Assembly (NCBI RefSeq): GCF_000763945.1
Contig: NZ_JQFJ01000002.1
Span: forward strand, 62,001 to 126,000
DNA length: 64,000 bases
Origin: Sphingopyxis sp. MWB1
Lineage (GTDB): Bacteria > Pseudomonadota > Alphaproteobacteria > Sphingomonadales > Sphingomonadaceae
Reading direction: 5' to 3'
The first letter of the stretch is position 1; each line of letters starts with the position of its first letter. The position numbers and the translations under genes were made by a program. The notes under the pieces are model-generated. The model did no database searches. It was not told where the DNA came from and saw nothing but the letters and a program-made list of their open reading frames with translations. Below are positions 38,227 through 47,690 of this stretch, one piece after another.

Positions 38227-39315
38227 TCAAAACAGCTCCATCTGCCCATCGCGTTCGGGCGGGCGGAAAAGGTCGCAGCGTAGCGGCGGGAAGCTTTTGT
38301 CGAGGCCATGTTCGCGCGCCGCGCGCTTGACGCGGGTGCGGATGAGCTGGGCCCAGATGCCGCGTCCCTTCATCCGGGTGAAAAACTCCGGATCATTGTC
38401 GCGCCCGCCGCGAATATCCTGCACCATATGCATCACTTTGTCGGCGCGGTCCGGATAATGGGCGTCGAGCCAGGCGCGGAACAGCGGCGCGACCTCGTGC
38501 GGCAGGCGGAGCAGGATATAGGAGGCGCGGATCGCGCCCGCCTCTGCCGCTGCCGCCAATATCGCCTCAATCTCATGGTCGGTGATCGCGGGGATGATCG
38601 GCGCGATATTGACCTGCGTCGGCACGCCTGCATCGATCAGCGCCCGGATCGCGGCGAGGCGGCGGCGCGGGTGCGGTGCGCGCGGTTCCAGCGTCCGGGC
38701 GATGGCGGGATCGAGCGTCGTTACCGATATGGCAACCCCGACCAGATTGTCGCGCGCCATGTCCGCAAGCAGGTCGATATCGCGCAGCAGCCGGTCGGAC
38801 TTGGTGGTCAGGATCAGCGGATGGCGCGTTTCGGCCAGCACCTCGATCACCGAGCGGGTGACGCCCCATTCGCGCTCGATCGGCTGATAGCCATCGGTAT
38901 TGGTGCCGATGGCAATGGGGGCGACGCGGTAATTGCGCTTCGCCAGTTCGGCGCGCAGCAGCTTCGCCGCATCGGGCTTGGCGAACAGGCGGCTTTCAAA
39001 ATCAAGCCCCGGCGACAGGTCGTGATAGGCATGGGTGGGCCGCGCAAAACAATAGATGCAGCCATGTTCGCAGCCGCGATAGGGGTTGATCGACCGGTCA
39101 AAACCAATGTCGGGCGAAACATTGCGCGCGATGATGCTTTTGGGACGCTCGGCCGTGACGCTGGTGCGAAGCGGCGGCGGGGCGCCGTCGATGCTTTCCG
39201 CCGCGTCGAGCCAGTCGCCATCGGCCTCATGCGCCAGCGAGCCGGTGCGGGTGGGGCGCAAATTGGTCGGCGCGCCGCGACCAGAGACAGGGGGCAGGGG
39301 CTTGGCTTGTTCCAC
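38227..39315 (-). CDS. PA0069-family radical SAM protein
   Basis: A 362-residue protein with the radical SAM cluster motif CEHGCIYC (Cys-x3-Cys-x2-Cys) in NPYRGCEHGCIYCFARP. This matches the PA0069/SplB-like subgroup of radical SAM proteins, which is widespread but has no proven substrate. The start is a GTG at 39315 without a clear ribosome binding site. It converges on the TbpB-like gene. A repeat separates it from moaB, so it is probably transcribed on its own. Confidence 0.9.
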   Translation of the reverse strand: MEQAKPLPPVSGRGAPTNLRPTRTGSLAHEADGDWLDAAESIDGAPPPLRTSVTAERPKSIIARNVSPDIGFDRSINPYRGCEHGCIYCFARPTHAYHDLSPGLDFESRLFAKPDAAKLLRAELAKRNYRVAPIAIGTNTDGYQPIEREWGVTRSVIEVLAETRHPLILTTKSDRLLRDIDLLADMARDNLVGVAISVTTLDPAIARTLEPRAPHPRRRLAAIRALIDAGVPTQVNIAPIIPAITDHEIEAILAAAAEAGAIRASYILLRLPHEVAPLFRAWLDAHYPDRADKVMHMVQDIRGGRDNDPEFFTRMKGRGIWAQLIRTRVKRAAREHGLDKSFPPLRCDLFRPPERDGQMELF

Positions 39316-39380
39316 TCATATAGCGTAGCGAGTTGGCAGGAACAAATCAAGAACACTTAAGGGTGGAAAGAAGCTCTTCT

Positions 39381-39452
39381 TCGTCATGCCGGACTTGATC
39401 CGGCATCCATTGCGTCGGCCTCCCTGGACCCCGGATCAGGCCCGGGGTGACG
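39381..39452. repeat. Inverted pair of ATCCGGCATGACG/CCGGGGTGACG elements
   Basis: CGTCATGCCGGACTTGATCCGGC and CCCCGGATCAGGCCCGGGGTGACG face each other across about 25 bases, just downstream of moaB. They belong to the same family as 796-819 and 19536-19632. Confidence 0.7.
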
Positions 39453-39464
39453 AAATGAGGGGGA

Positions 39465-39989
39465 TTATTCCATCAACCGCGGCATCAGGTCGACGAAGTT
39501 GCACGGCCGATAGCGGCTGTCGAGCTGCGTTGCCAAAATGCCTTCCCAGGCGTCGGTAACCGCGCCGGTCGAGCCGGGGAGGGCGAAGATATAGGTGCCG
39601 CGCGCGACGATGCCGCAGGCGCGCGACTGGATCGTCGACGTGCCGATCTTCTGATAGCTGAGCCAGCGGAACAATTCGCCGAAACCTGGAATTTCCTTGC
39701 CGTCCAGGCGGTGGAGCGCCTCGGGCGTGACGTCGCGGCCGGTGAGGCCGGTGCCGCCGGTGGTGATCACCACATCGACTTGCGGGTCGTCGATCCAGTT
39801 ATGGAGGCGCGAGACGATAAGGTCGGTTTCGTCCCGAATAATGGCGCGCGCGGCGAGAATATGCCCCGCGCCGGTGAGCAGCTCTTCCAGCCTGTCACCC
39901 GAACGATCCTCGGCGGCGCTGCGGCTGTCTGAAATGGTGAGCAGCGCGATGCGGACCGGCTTGAAGGGGAGGGCGGGGTCGATGGCCAT
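39465..39989 (-). CDS. moaB: Molybdenum cofactor biosynthesis protein MoaB
   Basis: A 174-residue protein of the MoaB/MogA fold, which in most bacteria adenylates molybdopterin before molybdate insertion. The conserved blocks are VRIALLTISDSRS near the N-terminus, TTGGTGLTGRDVTPEAL with the pterin-binding motif, and ALPGSTGAVTDAWEGI. It follows GGAGG at about 10 bases. It lies 49 bp after the lytic transglycosylase gene and some 20 kb from moaC and moeA. Confidence 0.95.
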   Translation of the reverse strand: MAIDPALPFKPVRIALLTISDSRSAAEDRSGDRLEELLTGAGHILAARAIIRDETDLIVSRLHNWIDDPQVDVVITTGGTGLTGRDVTPEALHRLDGKEIPGFGELFRWLSYQKIGTSTIQSRACGIVARGTYIFALPGSTGAVTDAWEGILATQLDSRYRPCNFVDLMPRLME

Positions 39990-40038
39990 GTCAGCGGGCC
40001 TCCATATCAGCGGGTGCCGTTACCAGCTCCCGCGCCGA

Positions 40039-41805
40039 TCAATTTGCATGGCCCCCGCCGACATAGGTCAGGCGGATGCGGTCCTTGTCGTCGGGAAAGC
40101 GCGGCCATTGCCCCTGCGCCAGCGCGGCGCGGCTGTCGGACGGCTTGCCCTGCTGCGCTTCATACATCCAGTAGTTGCGGAGCACGATGCCGACATAGCC
40201 CCGCGTTTCCCAATAGGGGATGGATTCCATGTAAAGCAGCGGGTCGCCATTGTCGCGGATTTCGCTCTGCCAGCGCGCGACGGGAGTGGGCCCGGCATTA
40301 TAAGCGGCGATTACCTTGGGCAGCAGGCCGCCGGTGGCGGGATCGCTGCTGAGATGCTGAAGATAGCGCTGGCCCAGCTCCATATTGACCTCGGGCGTTT
40401 TGAGGTCGCTGAGCGCGGCGCGGATTTCGCCGTCATTCCAGCGAACAATGTCGCGCGCGGTGCCGGGGCGCACCTGCATCAACCCATAGGCGCCCGCCGA
40501 ACTGACGACCTGCCGCCGGAAGCGCGATTCCTGCAGCGTATGGGCAAAAACCAGCGCGGGATCGACCTTCCACCCGCCGACCGGCTCCCATTTGGGCTGC
40601 GGATAGCGGTTGGCTGCGGCAAGCTGGCGCCCGTGCGGCGTGTTGTGCGCCAGATAAAGCTGGGTTTCGGGCAGGCTGAGCGCCTGCGCGAGGGCGATCA
40701 GTTCGGCATGATCGTCAGCATTGCCGATCCGCGCCTGATGGCGCAGCGCCTCATCGGCATAGCCTTCTTCGCCCAGTTCGGCGAGCGCGATGGCCATGCG
40801 GACATTGGGGTTTTTCTGGAGCGCGCGCCATGCGCTGCGGTCGGCGCGCAGATTTTCACGCTGTTCCTTGACCTCGACCGCCAGTACTTCGGTGGCGAGT
40901 AGGCCGTAAAAGGTTTCCTCATTGGCAGCGGCGGCGCGCAGGCGCGGCTGCACCAGCGCGGGCTGTCCGACGGCGATGGCGGCGCGGGCGGCCCAATAAT
41001 GGCCCGCGGCGCGAATTTCGCTGTCGGCCCCGGAGCGCGCCACCCGGTCAAAGGCGGTGAGCGCGGTGCGATAATCGGCAAGCCGCCAGGCGGCGAGCCC
41101 CTGCACCCAGGCGCCTTGCGCGGCCCAGGGGCCGCCATTCTGCACGCTGTCGCTGGCAAGGCGCAGCGCATTATGGTCGTCATTTTCAATATAATAGGAC
41201 CAGGCGACTTTCTGCGTCCATTCCGCGCGCGCCTCCGGGCTGAGCTTGTCGATCACGGCATTGAGTAGCGTCTCGGCCCCCGCCGGATCGTCATTCTTGA
41301 TGCGGTCGGGGATGGAGGTGGCAAGCCCAGCCGCGAAGGGATCGCTGACGCCGTCGGCATTCAGGCGGCGTGGGGCGCTGCCCGCCCAGGCGAGCCGGGT
41401 TTCGGGCGGCAGTGCAGGCAGGTCCACCGCGCCGCGCCGCGCAGCAAGGCGCGAAAGCTGCGCCGCCTGCGGCAGATAGGGTGAGCGCGAGAGGATCGGC
41501 AGCAGGTCGCTGATCTCCGCGCGGGGACTTTTGGCGTCGAGCCAGAGTTCGGCGCGCAGAAAATCATTGAGCAGCCCGTCGCGATCCTGATCCAGCAGCG
41601 CGCGCGCCTCGTCCCAGCGCTGCCCGCGAATGGCGGCGAGCGTATCGCGGTAAAGCTGCCGCTCCTTTGACGACAGGATCGTCGGCACACTTTGCGCGCT
41701 GGTCACCAGATCGCGGTCGCGTGCATCGGCGGCAAAGGCAGGCGAGGCTATGGCGAGAGCAGTCAAAAGGCCAAGCTTGGCGAGACGGGGGGAGATTTTG
41801 GGCAT
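40039..41805 (-). CDS. Soluble lytic murein transglycosylase
   Basis: A 588-residue periplasmic enzyme that cleaves peptidoglycan with anhydro-muramyl product. It has a signal peptide (about 1-25, ending FAADARD), a long superhelical N-terminal domain of helical repeats, and a C-terminal lysozyme-like domain with the catalytic glutamate in AHTLQESRFRR. The SSAGAYGLMQVRPGTA and VIAAYNAGPTPVARW motifs follow. It resembles Slt70. The UDG-like gene ends a few bases upstream, so the two are probably in one transcript with moaB. Confidence 0.94.
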   Translation of the reverse strand: MPKISPRLAKLGLLTALAIASPAFAADARDRDLVTSAQSVPTILSSKERQLYRDTLAAIRGQRWDEARALLDQDRDGLLNDFLRAELWLDAKSPRAEISDLLPILSRSPYLPQAAQLSRLAARRGAVDLPALPPETRLAWAGSAPRRLNADGVSDPFAAGLATSIPDRIKNDDPAGAETLLNAVIDKLSPEARAEWTQKVAWSYYIENDDHNALRLASDSVQNGGPWAAQGAWVQGLAAWRLADYRTALTAFDRVARSGADSEIRAAGHYWAARAAIAVGQPALVQPRLRAAAANEETFYGLLATEVLAVEVKEQRENLRADRSAWRALQKNPNVRMAIALAELGEEGYADEALRHQARIGNADDHAELIALAQALSLPETQLYLAHNTPHGRQLAAANRYPQPKWEPVGGWKVDPALVFAHTLQESRFRRQVVSSAGAYGLMQVRPGTARDIVRWNDGEIRAALSDLKTPEVNMELGQRYLQHLSSDPATGGLLPKVIAAYNAGPTPVARWQSEIRDNGDPLLYMESIPYWETRGYVGIVLRNYWMYEAQQGKPSDSRAALAQGQWPRFPDDKDRIRLTYVGGGHAN

Positions 41806-41808
41806 GAA

Positions 41809-42597
41809 CTAACGTTCCCGGTTGAACAGTTTCAGGCTGTCCCAGGCCGCTGCCTTGTGCGCGGGCCGGGCAAGCAGCATCGCGGGATGCGCGACCGCCA
41901 CACAGGCCATGCTGCCGCCATATTGGTTAATATCGAGTAATTTGCCGCGCGCCTCGGCCAACGGGGCGTCGGCGGCCATGCGCGTGATGTCGCCGCCGAT
42001 GAGCAGCAGGCGCTGCGGCTTGGCCAGCGAGAGATGGTGGGCGAGCAGCCGTTGCAGTTCCGACCGCTCGGCGGCGGAGCAGCGTCCGCCCGGCGGGCGG
42101 GTCACCGCAAGGCTGGCGATATAGCATTCGCCGCGCGTCTGGCCGATGGCGGCCAGCATCGCGTCGAGCAGTGCCCCCGCCTTGCCCGCAAAAAGCTGTC
42201 CGTCGCGCTGGTCATCGAGTTCAGGCCAGGCGGTGAGCAGCATCAGCGGCGCGCCGGATTCGCCAACAGGCAGCACGCGGCGCGCATCCCATTGCGCGCC
42301 CGGTACATCAGGGTCCTTGGCGAGCCATTGCTGAAATTCGGTCCAATCGTCCGGAAAAATGACGGGGGCCTTGGGCGCCTTTGCTTCGGGCGCTTCGCGG
42401 GGTTGCAGCGCGGCGGGAAGCGGGGGCGGCGCAACCTCTTCTTCGATGACCGGCTTTTTCCTGCTTGCCGCAGCGTCATTGGCGGGCGGCGGCGTCAGCC
42501 AGCCTGCCGGCGTTTCGCCGACCAGCGCCTCGACGCCCGCCAGCGACCACCAGTCGCAAAGGCTTTGTGCAAGCCGTGCTGAACTTTGTCCGCCCAT
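41809..42597 (-). CDS. Uracil-DNA-glycosylase-like protein with degenerate motifs
   Basis: A 262-residue protein whose C-terminal 170 residues follow the family-4/5 uracil-DNA glycosylase pattern (DGQLFAGKAGALLDAML, CYIASLAVTRPPGGRC, LLLIGGDITR, VAHPAMLL). The first catalytic motif (normally GExPG) reads TAWPE, and the N-terminal iron-sulphur cysteine pair is missing. An N-terminal Pro/Ala/Lys-rich linker (about 30-80) is unusual. The ATG at 42597 gives the natural start; a longer frame is unlikely. It may be an inactive relative or bind DNA in another way. It is divergent from ETF-QO and precedes slt closely. Confidence 0.7.
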   Translation of the reverse strand: MGGQSSARLAQSLCDWWSLAGVEALVGETPAGWLTPPPANDAAASRKKPVIEEEVAPPPLPAALQPREAPEAKAPKAPVIFPDDWTEFQQWLAKDPDVPGAQWDARRVLPVGESGAPLMLLTAWPELDDQRDGQLFAGKAGALLDAMLAAIGQTRGECYIASLAVTRPPGGRCSAAERSELQRLLAHHLSLAKPQRLLLIGGDITRMAADAPLAEARGKLLDINQYGGSMACVAVAHPAMLLARPAHKAAAWDSLKLFNRER

Positions 42598-42715
42598 GAA
42601 AATGTTCAAACAGGCGGTTGACGGCCACGTCAATTGGCTGTCATCGCAATATCTGACAGAAGGAGTGCCGGGCGCGACGAACGCGAGGCACAGGGACGGC
42701 AGAAAGGTGTTTGAC

Positions 42716-44371
42716 GTGAGCGAACGGGAATCGATGCCCTATGACGTGGTCATCGTCGGCGCGGGTCCGGCGGGGCTTTCGGCGGCGATCCGCCTCAAGC
42801 AGCTGGCGAATGAAGCGGGCAGCGAATTGTCGGTCTGTATCCTTGAAAAAGGGTCCGAGGTCGGCGCGCATATTCTTTCAGGAGCCGTGATCGACCCCAA
42901 GTCGCTTGACGAACTGCTTCCCGAATGGCGCGAGTCTGGCTGCCCGCTCGCCGAAGTGCCGGTGAACGATAATCAGCATTGGGTTCTGACGAAGAAAAAG
43001 AAATTCAGCCTACCCGAATTTATCTCGCCCGGTTTCATGCACAACAAGGGCACTTATACGGGCAGCCTCGGCAATTTGTGCCGCTGGCTCGCCGAACAGG
43101 CCGAAGGGCTAGGGGTCGAGATTTTTCCCGGATTTCCCGCGGCGGAAGTCCTTTATAACGAAGATGGGTCGGTCAAGGGCGTCGCAACGGGCGACATGGG
43201 TGTCGCACGCGACGGCAGCCACAAGGCCGACTATGCGCCGGGGCTCGAACTCCATGCGAAATATACTTTCTTTGGCGAAGGGGTGCGCGGCCATCTGACT
43301 AAGCAGCTCAAGCCCCAATTCGGCCTTGATGCCGATTGCGAGCCGCAGGTTTATGGTCTTGGTGTCAAGGAATTGTGGGATATCGACCCTGAACTTCATG
43401 CGCCGGGCCGCGTCATCCATACGCAGGGCTGGCCGCTCGATGAAAATTCGAACGGCGGCGGTTTCCTCTATCATCAGGCCAATGGCCAGGTGGCGCTGGG
43501 TTTTGTGACCTGGCTCAACTATCGCAATCCGCACACTTCGCCTTTTCAGGAAATGCAGAAGTGGAAGACGCATCCGGAGATTGCGAAAATCCTGAAGGGC
43601 GGCAAGCGCGTCTCCTATGGCGCGCGCGCGATCAGCGATGGTGGTTATCAGTCGGTGCCCAAGCTCGCTTTTCCGGGCGGCGCGCTGATCGGCGACAGCG
43701 CCGGTTTCCTGAACGTCCCGCGCATCAAGGGCACGCACACCGCGATGAAATCGGGCATGATGGCCGCCGAGGCCGCCTTTGCGGCGGTGACGGGCGGGCG
43801 GAGCGGCGACACGCTCGACGCCTATCAGGCCGCCTATGACGATAGCTGGGTCAAGAAGGAGCTGAGCGTCGTTCGCAACGTGCTGCCGCTCGTTGAAAAA
43901 TATGGCGATCTGGCGGGCACCATCTTTGCGGGCATGACGATGTGGCTGGAAAATCTGGGTATTCGCGTGCCCTTCACGATGAAGCATCACCCGGACAATA
44001 CGACGTTGTATCGCGCCGATATGATGCCCAAGCCCGATTATCCGAAGCCCGACGGCGTGCTGACCTTTGACCGGCTATCCTCGGTGTTCCTGTCGAACAC
44101 CAATCATGAGGAAGACCAGCCCTGTCACTTGCAGCTGAAAGACCCGTCGATCCCGGTCGAATATAATCTGCCGCTCTATGACGAACCCGCGCAGCGCTAT
44201 TGCCCGGCCGGCGTTTATGAAATCGTTGGCGAAGAAGAGGGCGATCCCAAATTGGTGATCAATGCGCAGAATTGCGTCCATTGCAAAACCTGCGATATCA
44301 AGGACCCGACCCAGAATATCAACTGGGTCACCCCCGAAGGCGGCGGAGGCCCCAATTACCCCAATATGTAA
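42716..44371 (+). CDS. Electron transfer flavoprotein-ubiquinone oxidoreductase
   Basis: A 551-residue membrane-associated enzyme that passes electrons from ETF to ubiquinone during fatty-acid and amino-acid oxidation. The FAD motif VVIVGAGPAGLSAAIRL is at the N-terminus. The C-terminal [4Fe-4S] ligands are in YCPAGVYEI and NCVHCKTCDIKDP. The start is a GTG at 42716 with AAAGG 8 bases upstream; an ATG at 42734 would be the alternative. It ends in the conserved GPNYPNM. The TPR gene begins in or around its last codons. Confidence 0.96.
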   Translation: MSERESMPYDVVIVGAGPAGLSAAIRLKQLANEAGSELSVCILEKGSEVGAHILSGAVIDPKSLDELLPEWRESGCPLAEVPVNDNQHWVLTKKKKFSLPEFISPGFMHNKGTYTGSLGNLCRWLAEQAEGLGVEIFPGFPAAEVLYNEDGSVKGVATGDMGVARDGSHKADYAPGLELHAKYTFFGEGVRGHLTKQLKPQFGLDADCEPQVYGLGVKELWDIDPELHAPGRVIHTQGWPLDENSNGGGFLYHQANGQVALGFVTWLNYRNPHTSPFQEMQKWKTHPEIAKILKGGKRVSYGARAISDGGYQSVPKLAFPGGALIGDSAGFLNVPRIKGTHTAMKSGMMAAEAAFAAVTGGRSGDTLDAYQAAYDDSWVKKELSVVRNVLPLVEKYGDLAGTIFAGMTMWLENLGIRVPFTMKHHPDNTTLYRADMMPKPDYPKPDGVLTFDRLSSVFLSNTNHEEDQPCHLQLKDPSIPVEYNLPLYDEPAQRYCPAGVYEIVGEEEGDPKLVINAQNCVHCKTCDIKDPTQNINWVTPEGGGGPNYPNM

Positions 44372-46028
44372 GATTGCCGTCACGACATTGGCCGCGCTGG
44401 CGCTGACCGCTGCTGGCGCGGCGCAAGCCGCGGAAAATAATCAGGCCGCCCTTCACGCGCTGGTGAAAGCGCGGCTGGCCGAAGAAGAGGGACGCCCGGC
44501 GGCGGCCCTTTCGGCGCTTTCCACGCTGGAAAAAGCAGCGCCGGGCTTGCCGGGGATCGACGGGCGATTGCTGGAACAGGCGATCAACGCGGGCGACCTG
44601 AAAATGGCAAAGGCCTCGGCCGAGCGACTGTGGCTTCGCGGTGAAGCGCGTTTCGATGTGCAGCTGGTGCTGATCGTCGATGCCATGCGCCGGTCCGACT
44701 GGAAGGCGGCGCAGGCCTATGTCGATCATCGGGGCGGCGCGCCCGGCAGTGAAGCGATGGCGCAGTTGATCAACCCTGTGCTCACCGGCTGGATCGGGGT
44801 GGGCGCACGGCGACCGCAACCCGAAAGCGCGCTGCGCGATACGACCGGTCCCGCCACTACGCGGCCTGAATTGCAGATCGAAACCGCGCTGATCCGCCTT
44901 GCCACAAAGCGACCGAAAGCTGCGGTTCCTATTGCGGACAAGGTGGCACTGGATGACCGGATGAGCCGTCTCATCGCCGCACGGCTTGCCGCGACGCTGG
45001 CCGACAGAGGGGAAGGCGAGGCAGCGGACCGGCTGCGCCAGCGGATAGCAGAGGCAGCAGGGCAGGATGACACCATGGGGATGCTGCCCGATCAGGTTAT
45101 CGACAATCCGCGCCGGGGCAGCGCGCATTGGCTGGCGATGATCGGCGAGCTTTTTGCCCACACCCCCAATGGCGGGGGCGGACTGCCGATATTATTTACC
45201 CGCGCGGCCGTCTGGCTGGATGAAGAGGATTGGGCGGTGCGCGCGGCACTGGTCGAAGCGCTGGCGCGGGCCGAGCGCAGCGAAGCCGCCGTCGCCTTTC
45301 TGAACGAGCAAAAGGGCGGCCTACCCCCCGTGCTGCAAATGCGCCGCGCCGAATTAATGGCCGATGGGGGCAGGGTGGCAGAGGCCGTACGGATCGCCGA
45401 AGCGGTGGTTGCCCCCGCGGATACGCCGCGCAGCCTGTTGCTGCGCTTTGCCGACCTGGCGCGGCGCGGTGAAGATCCCGCCGTGGCCGCTCGCGCCTAT
45501 CAGCGGCTCGACGCCGTGCTGGGCGAGGGGGCTGGGGATGCGGCGCTCCGTGCAATGCTGCTGATCGCCCGCGCCGATCTTAAATTGCGCGTCGATGACT
45601 GGGCGGGGGCAGAGCCGCTGATGGAACAGGCGCTGGTGCTGCGTCCCGGCGATGCGACCATCCTCAACTATGTTGGCTATTCGGCGCTGGAACGACGCAA
45701 GAATGTGGAACAGGCGCTGGCCCGGATCGAGGCGGCGTGGCAGCTGGAACCTGACAATGCCAGCATCACCGATTCGCTGGGCTGGGCCTATTTCTTGACC
45801 GGACGCGAGGAGGAGGCGGTGGCGCTGCTGGAAAAGGCGCAGCAGGGCGAACCCGATAATGGCGTGATTATTGAACATCTGGGCGATGCTTATTGGCGCG
45901 TGGGTCGCCGTTTTCAGGCGCGTTACAGCTGGCAGGCCGCCGCGCTGGTCGCCGATGATGAGCGGATGACCGCCCGTTTGGAAAGCAAATTGCGCGACGG
46001 GCTGACCCCGGCCACCGTGGCGCCATGA
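44262..46028 (+). CDS. Exported TPR-repeat protein (start unclear)
   Basis: A secreted helical-repeat protein of up to 588 residues. A hydrophobic signal-like stretch, IAVTTLAALALTAAGAAQA, begins right at the ETF-QO stop codon; then come irregular helical repeats and clear TPR units from about residue 440 (LNYVGYSALERR, ITDSLGWAYFLTGREEEAV, IIEHLGDAYWRVGR). The only in-frame ATG (44262) lies 110 bp inside ETF-QO and would add 36 basic residues before the signal. Closer candidates are non-standard: ATA 44364, ATT 44373, TTG 44388. The stop overlaps the ispE start by 4 bp (ATGA). Function unknown; TPR proteins of this kind often act in outer-membrane assembly. Confidence 0.8.
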   Translation: MRRIASIAKPAISRTRPRISTGSPPKAAEAPITPICKIAVTTLAALALTAAGAAQAAENNQAALHALVKARLAEEEGRPAAALSALSTLEKAAPGLPGIDGRLLEQAINAGDLKMAKASAERLWLRGEARFDVQLVLIVDAMRRSDWKAAQAYVDHRGGAPGSEAMAQLINPVLTGWIGVGARRPQPESALRDTTGPATTRPELQIETALIRLATKRPKAAVPIADKVALDDRMSRLIAARLAATLADRGEGEAADRLRQRIAEAAGQDDTMGMLPDQVIDNPRRGSAHWLAMIGELFAHTPNGGGGLPILFTRAAVWLDEEDWAVRAALVEALARAERSEAAVAFLNEQKGGLPPVLQMRRAELMADGGRVAEAVRIAEAVVAPADTPRSLLLRFADLARRGEDPAVAARAYQRLDAVLGEGAGDAALRAMLLIARADLKLRVDDWAGAEPLMEQALVLRPGDATILNYVGYSALERRKNVEQALARIEAAWQLEPDNASITDSLGWAYFLTGREEEAVALLEKAQQGEPDNGVIIEHLGDAYWRVGRRFQARYSWQAAALVADDERMTARLESKLRDGLTPATVAP

Positions 46029-46903
46029 CCGATCTCCACCTCGTAAATACGGCGGAGGGCGAGATGCACGCTACTGCATGGGCAAAGGTCAATCTGGCGC
46101 TGCATGTCCGCGCGCGCCGCGCCGATGGCTATCATGAGATTGAAACGCTGTTCGCCTTTGTTGATAGCGGCGACACCCTCACCGCGCGCGTGGCGGATTC
46201 CGACGCGCTGACGGTCGAGGGCCCTTTTGCCGAGGGGCTGGAAACCGGCGACGATAATCTGGTGCTGCGCGCGCTGCGCCTGCTGCGCCAGCATTTCGGC
46301 GAAGCGCGCGTGCCGCCTCTGGCGCTGCGGCTGGAGAAGAATCTGCCGGTCGCGGCCGGAATTGGCGGCGGATCGGCCGATGCCGCGGCGCTCGCGCGAT
46401 TGGTGCGCGCGCATTTCCTGCCCGACACATCCGAAAGCGCGTTCGCCACGCTCGTCGGGACGCTGGGGGCCGACATCGCCGCCTGCGTCGCGAGCCGCAG
46501 CTGCCTTGGCCGCGGAACGGGCGCGACGCTCGCGCCCCTGCCCGGTGCGGGGGTTGGGGGCATGCCGATATTGCTCGTCAATCCGCGTCAGCGCGTGGCG
46601 ACCGGCCCGGTTTTTGCCGCGTGGGACGGGATCGACCGCGGGCCGCTTTATATCGGCAGCGACTTGCGCGCCGAACTGATCGGCGCGCGCAATGATCTGC
46701 AGCGGCCCGCGACCGCCGAATGTCCCGCCATCGCCGATGTGCTGCTCGAATTGGGCGCGCTGGGGCCATGGCTCGCGCGGATGTCAGGATCGGGCGCGAC
46801 TTGTTTCGCACTGTTCGATGCGCCAGCCCAGCGCGATGCGGCGGCGGCGACCTTGGCAGAATTACGCCCCGACTGGTGGCAGATGAAAGGAGTGTTACGA
46901 TGA
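46025..46903 (+). CDS. ispE: 4-diphosphocytidyl-2-C-methyl-D-erythritol kinase
   Basis: A 292-residue GHMP kinase of the non-mevalonate isoprenoid pathway. The substrate segment AWAKVNLALHV, the ATP-binding loop PVAAGIGGGSADAAALA and the C-terminal RMSGSGATCFALF are present. The ATG at 46025 overlaps the TPR stop; an in-frame ATG at 46064 would remove the first 13 residues. The stop overlaps the next gene's start by 4 bp (ATGA). Confidence 0.96.
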   Translation: MTDLHLVNTAEGEMHATAWAKVNLALHVRARRADGYHEIETLFAFVDSGDTLTARVADSDALTVEGPFAEGLETGDDNLVLRALRLLRQHFGEARVPPLALRLEKNLPVAAGIGGGSADAAALARLVRAHFLPDTSESAFATLVGTLGADIAACVASRSCLGRGTGATLAPLPGAGVGGMPILLVNPRQRVATGPVFAAWDGIDRGPLYIGSDLRAELIGARNDLQRPATAECPAIADVLLELGALGPWLARMSGSGATCFALFDAPAQRDAAAATLAELRPDWWQMKGVLR

Positions 46904-47631
46904 GCGAAGCATGGCGGCAGATTGGAACGCCGCGCGCCGGGGGAATTTTGCTGATCGGCGATCATGCTTCGGCCCATGTCCCCGATGACATTGAATTGGG
47001 GATCGACCCCGCCTTGCTTGCCGAACATATCGCCATCGACCTTGGCGTCGCCGAAGTCGCCGCGCTGCTGATCGAAGGCGGCGCGGTCGATGCCGCCATT
47101 TTGGGCGGCGTGTCGCGGCTCGTCGTCGATTGCAACCGTGAGGAAGAGGCGCCGGGGCTTATCCCCACGGTCAGCGATGGCCATGCCATCCCCGGCAATG
47201 CCCTCGATCAAGCGGGTCGCGAGGCGCGGCTGGCGCGCTTCTTCCGTCCCTATCATGCGTATATCGAGCAGGTGATTGCCGCCGCGCGGCCCGCGATGAT
47301 CCTTTCGCTCCACAGCTTCACTCCCTCGCTCGCGAGCGACCCCGAACAGCAACGCCCATGGCAGGCCGGGGTGCTCTATAATGAGGATGGCCGGCTGGTG
47401 GCGGGGGCGATTGCGGCGCTGGAAGAATGCGGGCTGATCGTCGGCGACCAGCTTCCCTATTCGGGCAAGCTGCTCAACGCGACGATGAACCGTCATGCCG
47501 AGGCGAATAGCATCCCCTATGTCGGCATTGAAATGCGGCAGGATCAGGTGAGCGATGCCGATGGACAGCGCCGCTTTGCCGACTATCTGGCGCATATGTG
47601 CAAGAATGTGGCGTTGAAACTTCCCCAATAG
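46900..47631 (+). CDS. N-formylglutamate amidohydrolase family protein
   Basis: A 243-residue metal-dependent hydrolase of the HutG-type N-formylglutamate deformylase family. The family blocks LIGDHASAHVPDDI, AIDLGVAEVA, SRLVVDCNRE and MILSLHSFTPSL are present, including the metal-binding histidines and glutamate. Histidine degradation genes are not nearby, so the true substrate may differ from formylglutamate. It is coupled to ispE by a 4-bp overlap. Confidence 0.9.
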   Translation: MSEAWRQIGTPRAGGILLIGDHASAHVPDDIELGIDPALLAEHIAIDLGVAEVAALLIEGGAVDAAILGGVSRLVVDCNREEEAPGLIPTVSDGHAIPGNALDQAGREARLARFFRPYHAYIEQVIAAARPAMILSLHSFTPSLASDPEQQRPWQAGVLYNEDGRLVAGAIAALEECGLIVGDQLPYSGKLLNATMNRHAEANSIPYVGIEMRQDQVSDADGQRRFADYLAHMCKNVALKLPQ

Positions 47632-47690
47632 CCGTGTAGACGCGCTTCCAGCACATAGTTTATGAAATAAAATTACTCGGAGCCTGTGAA

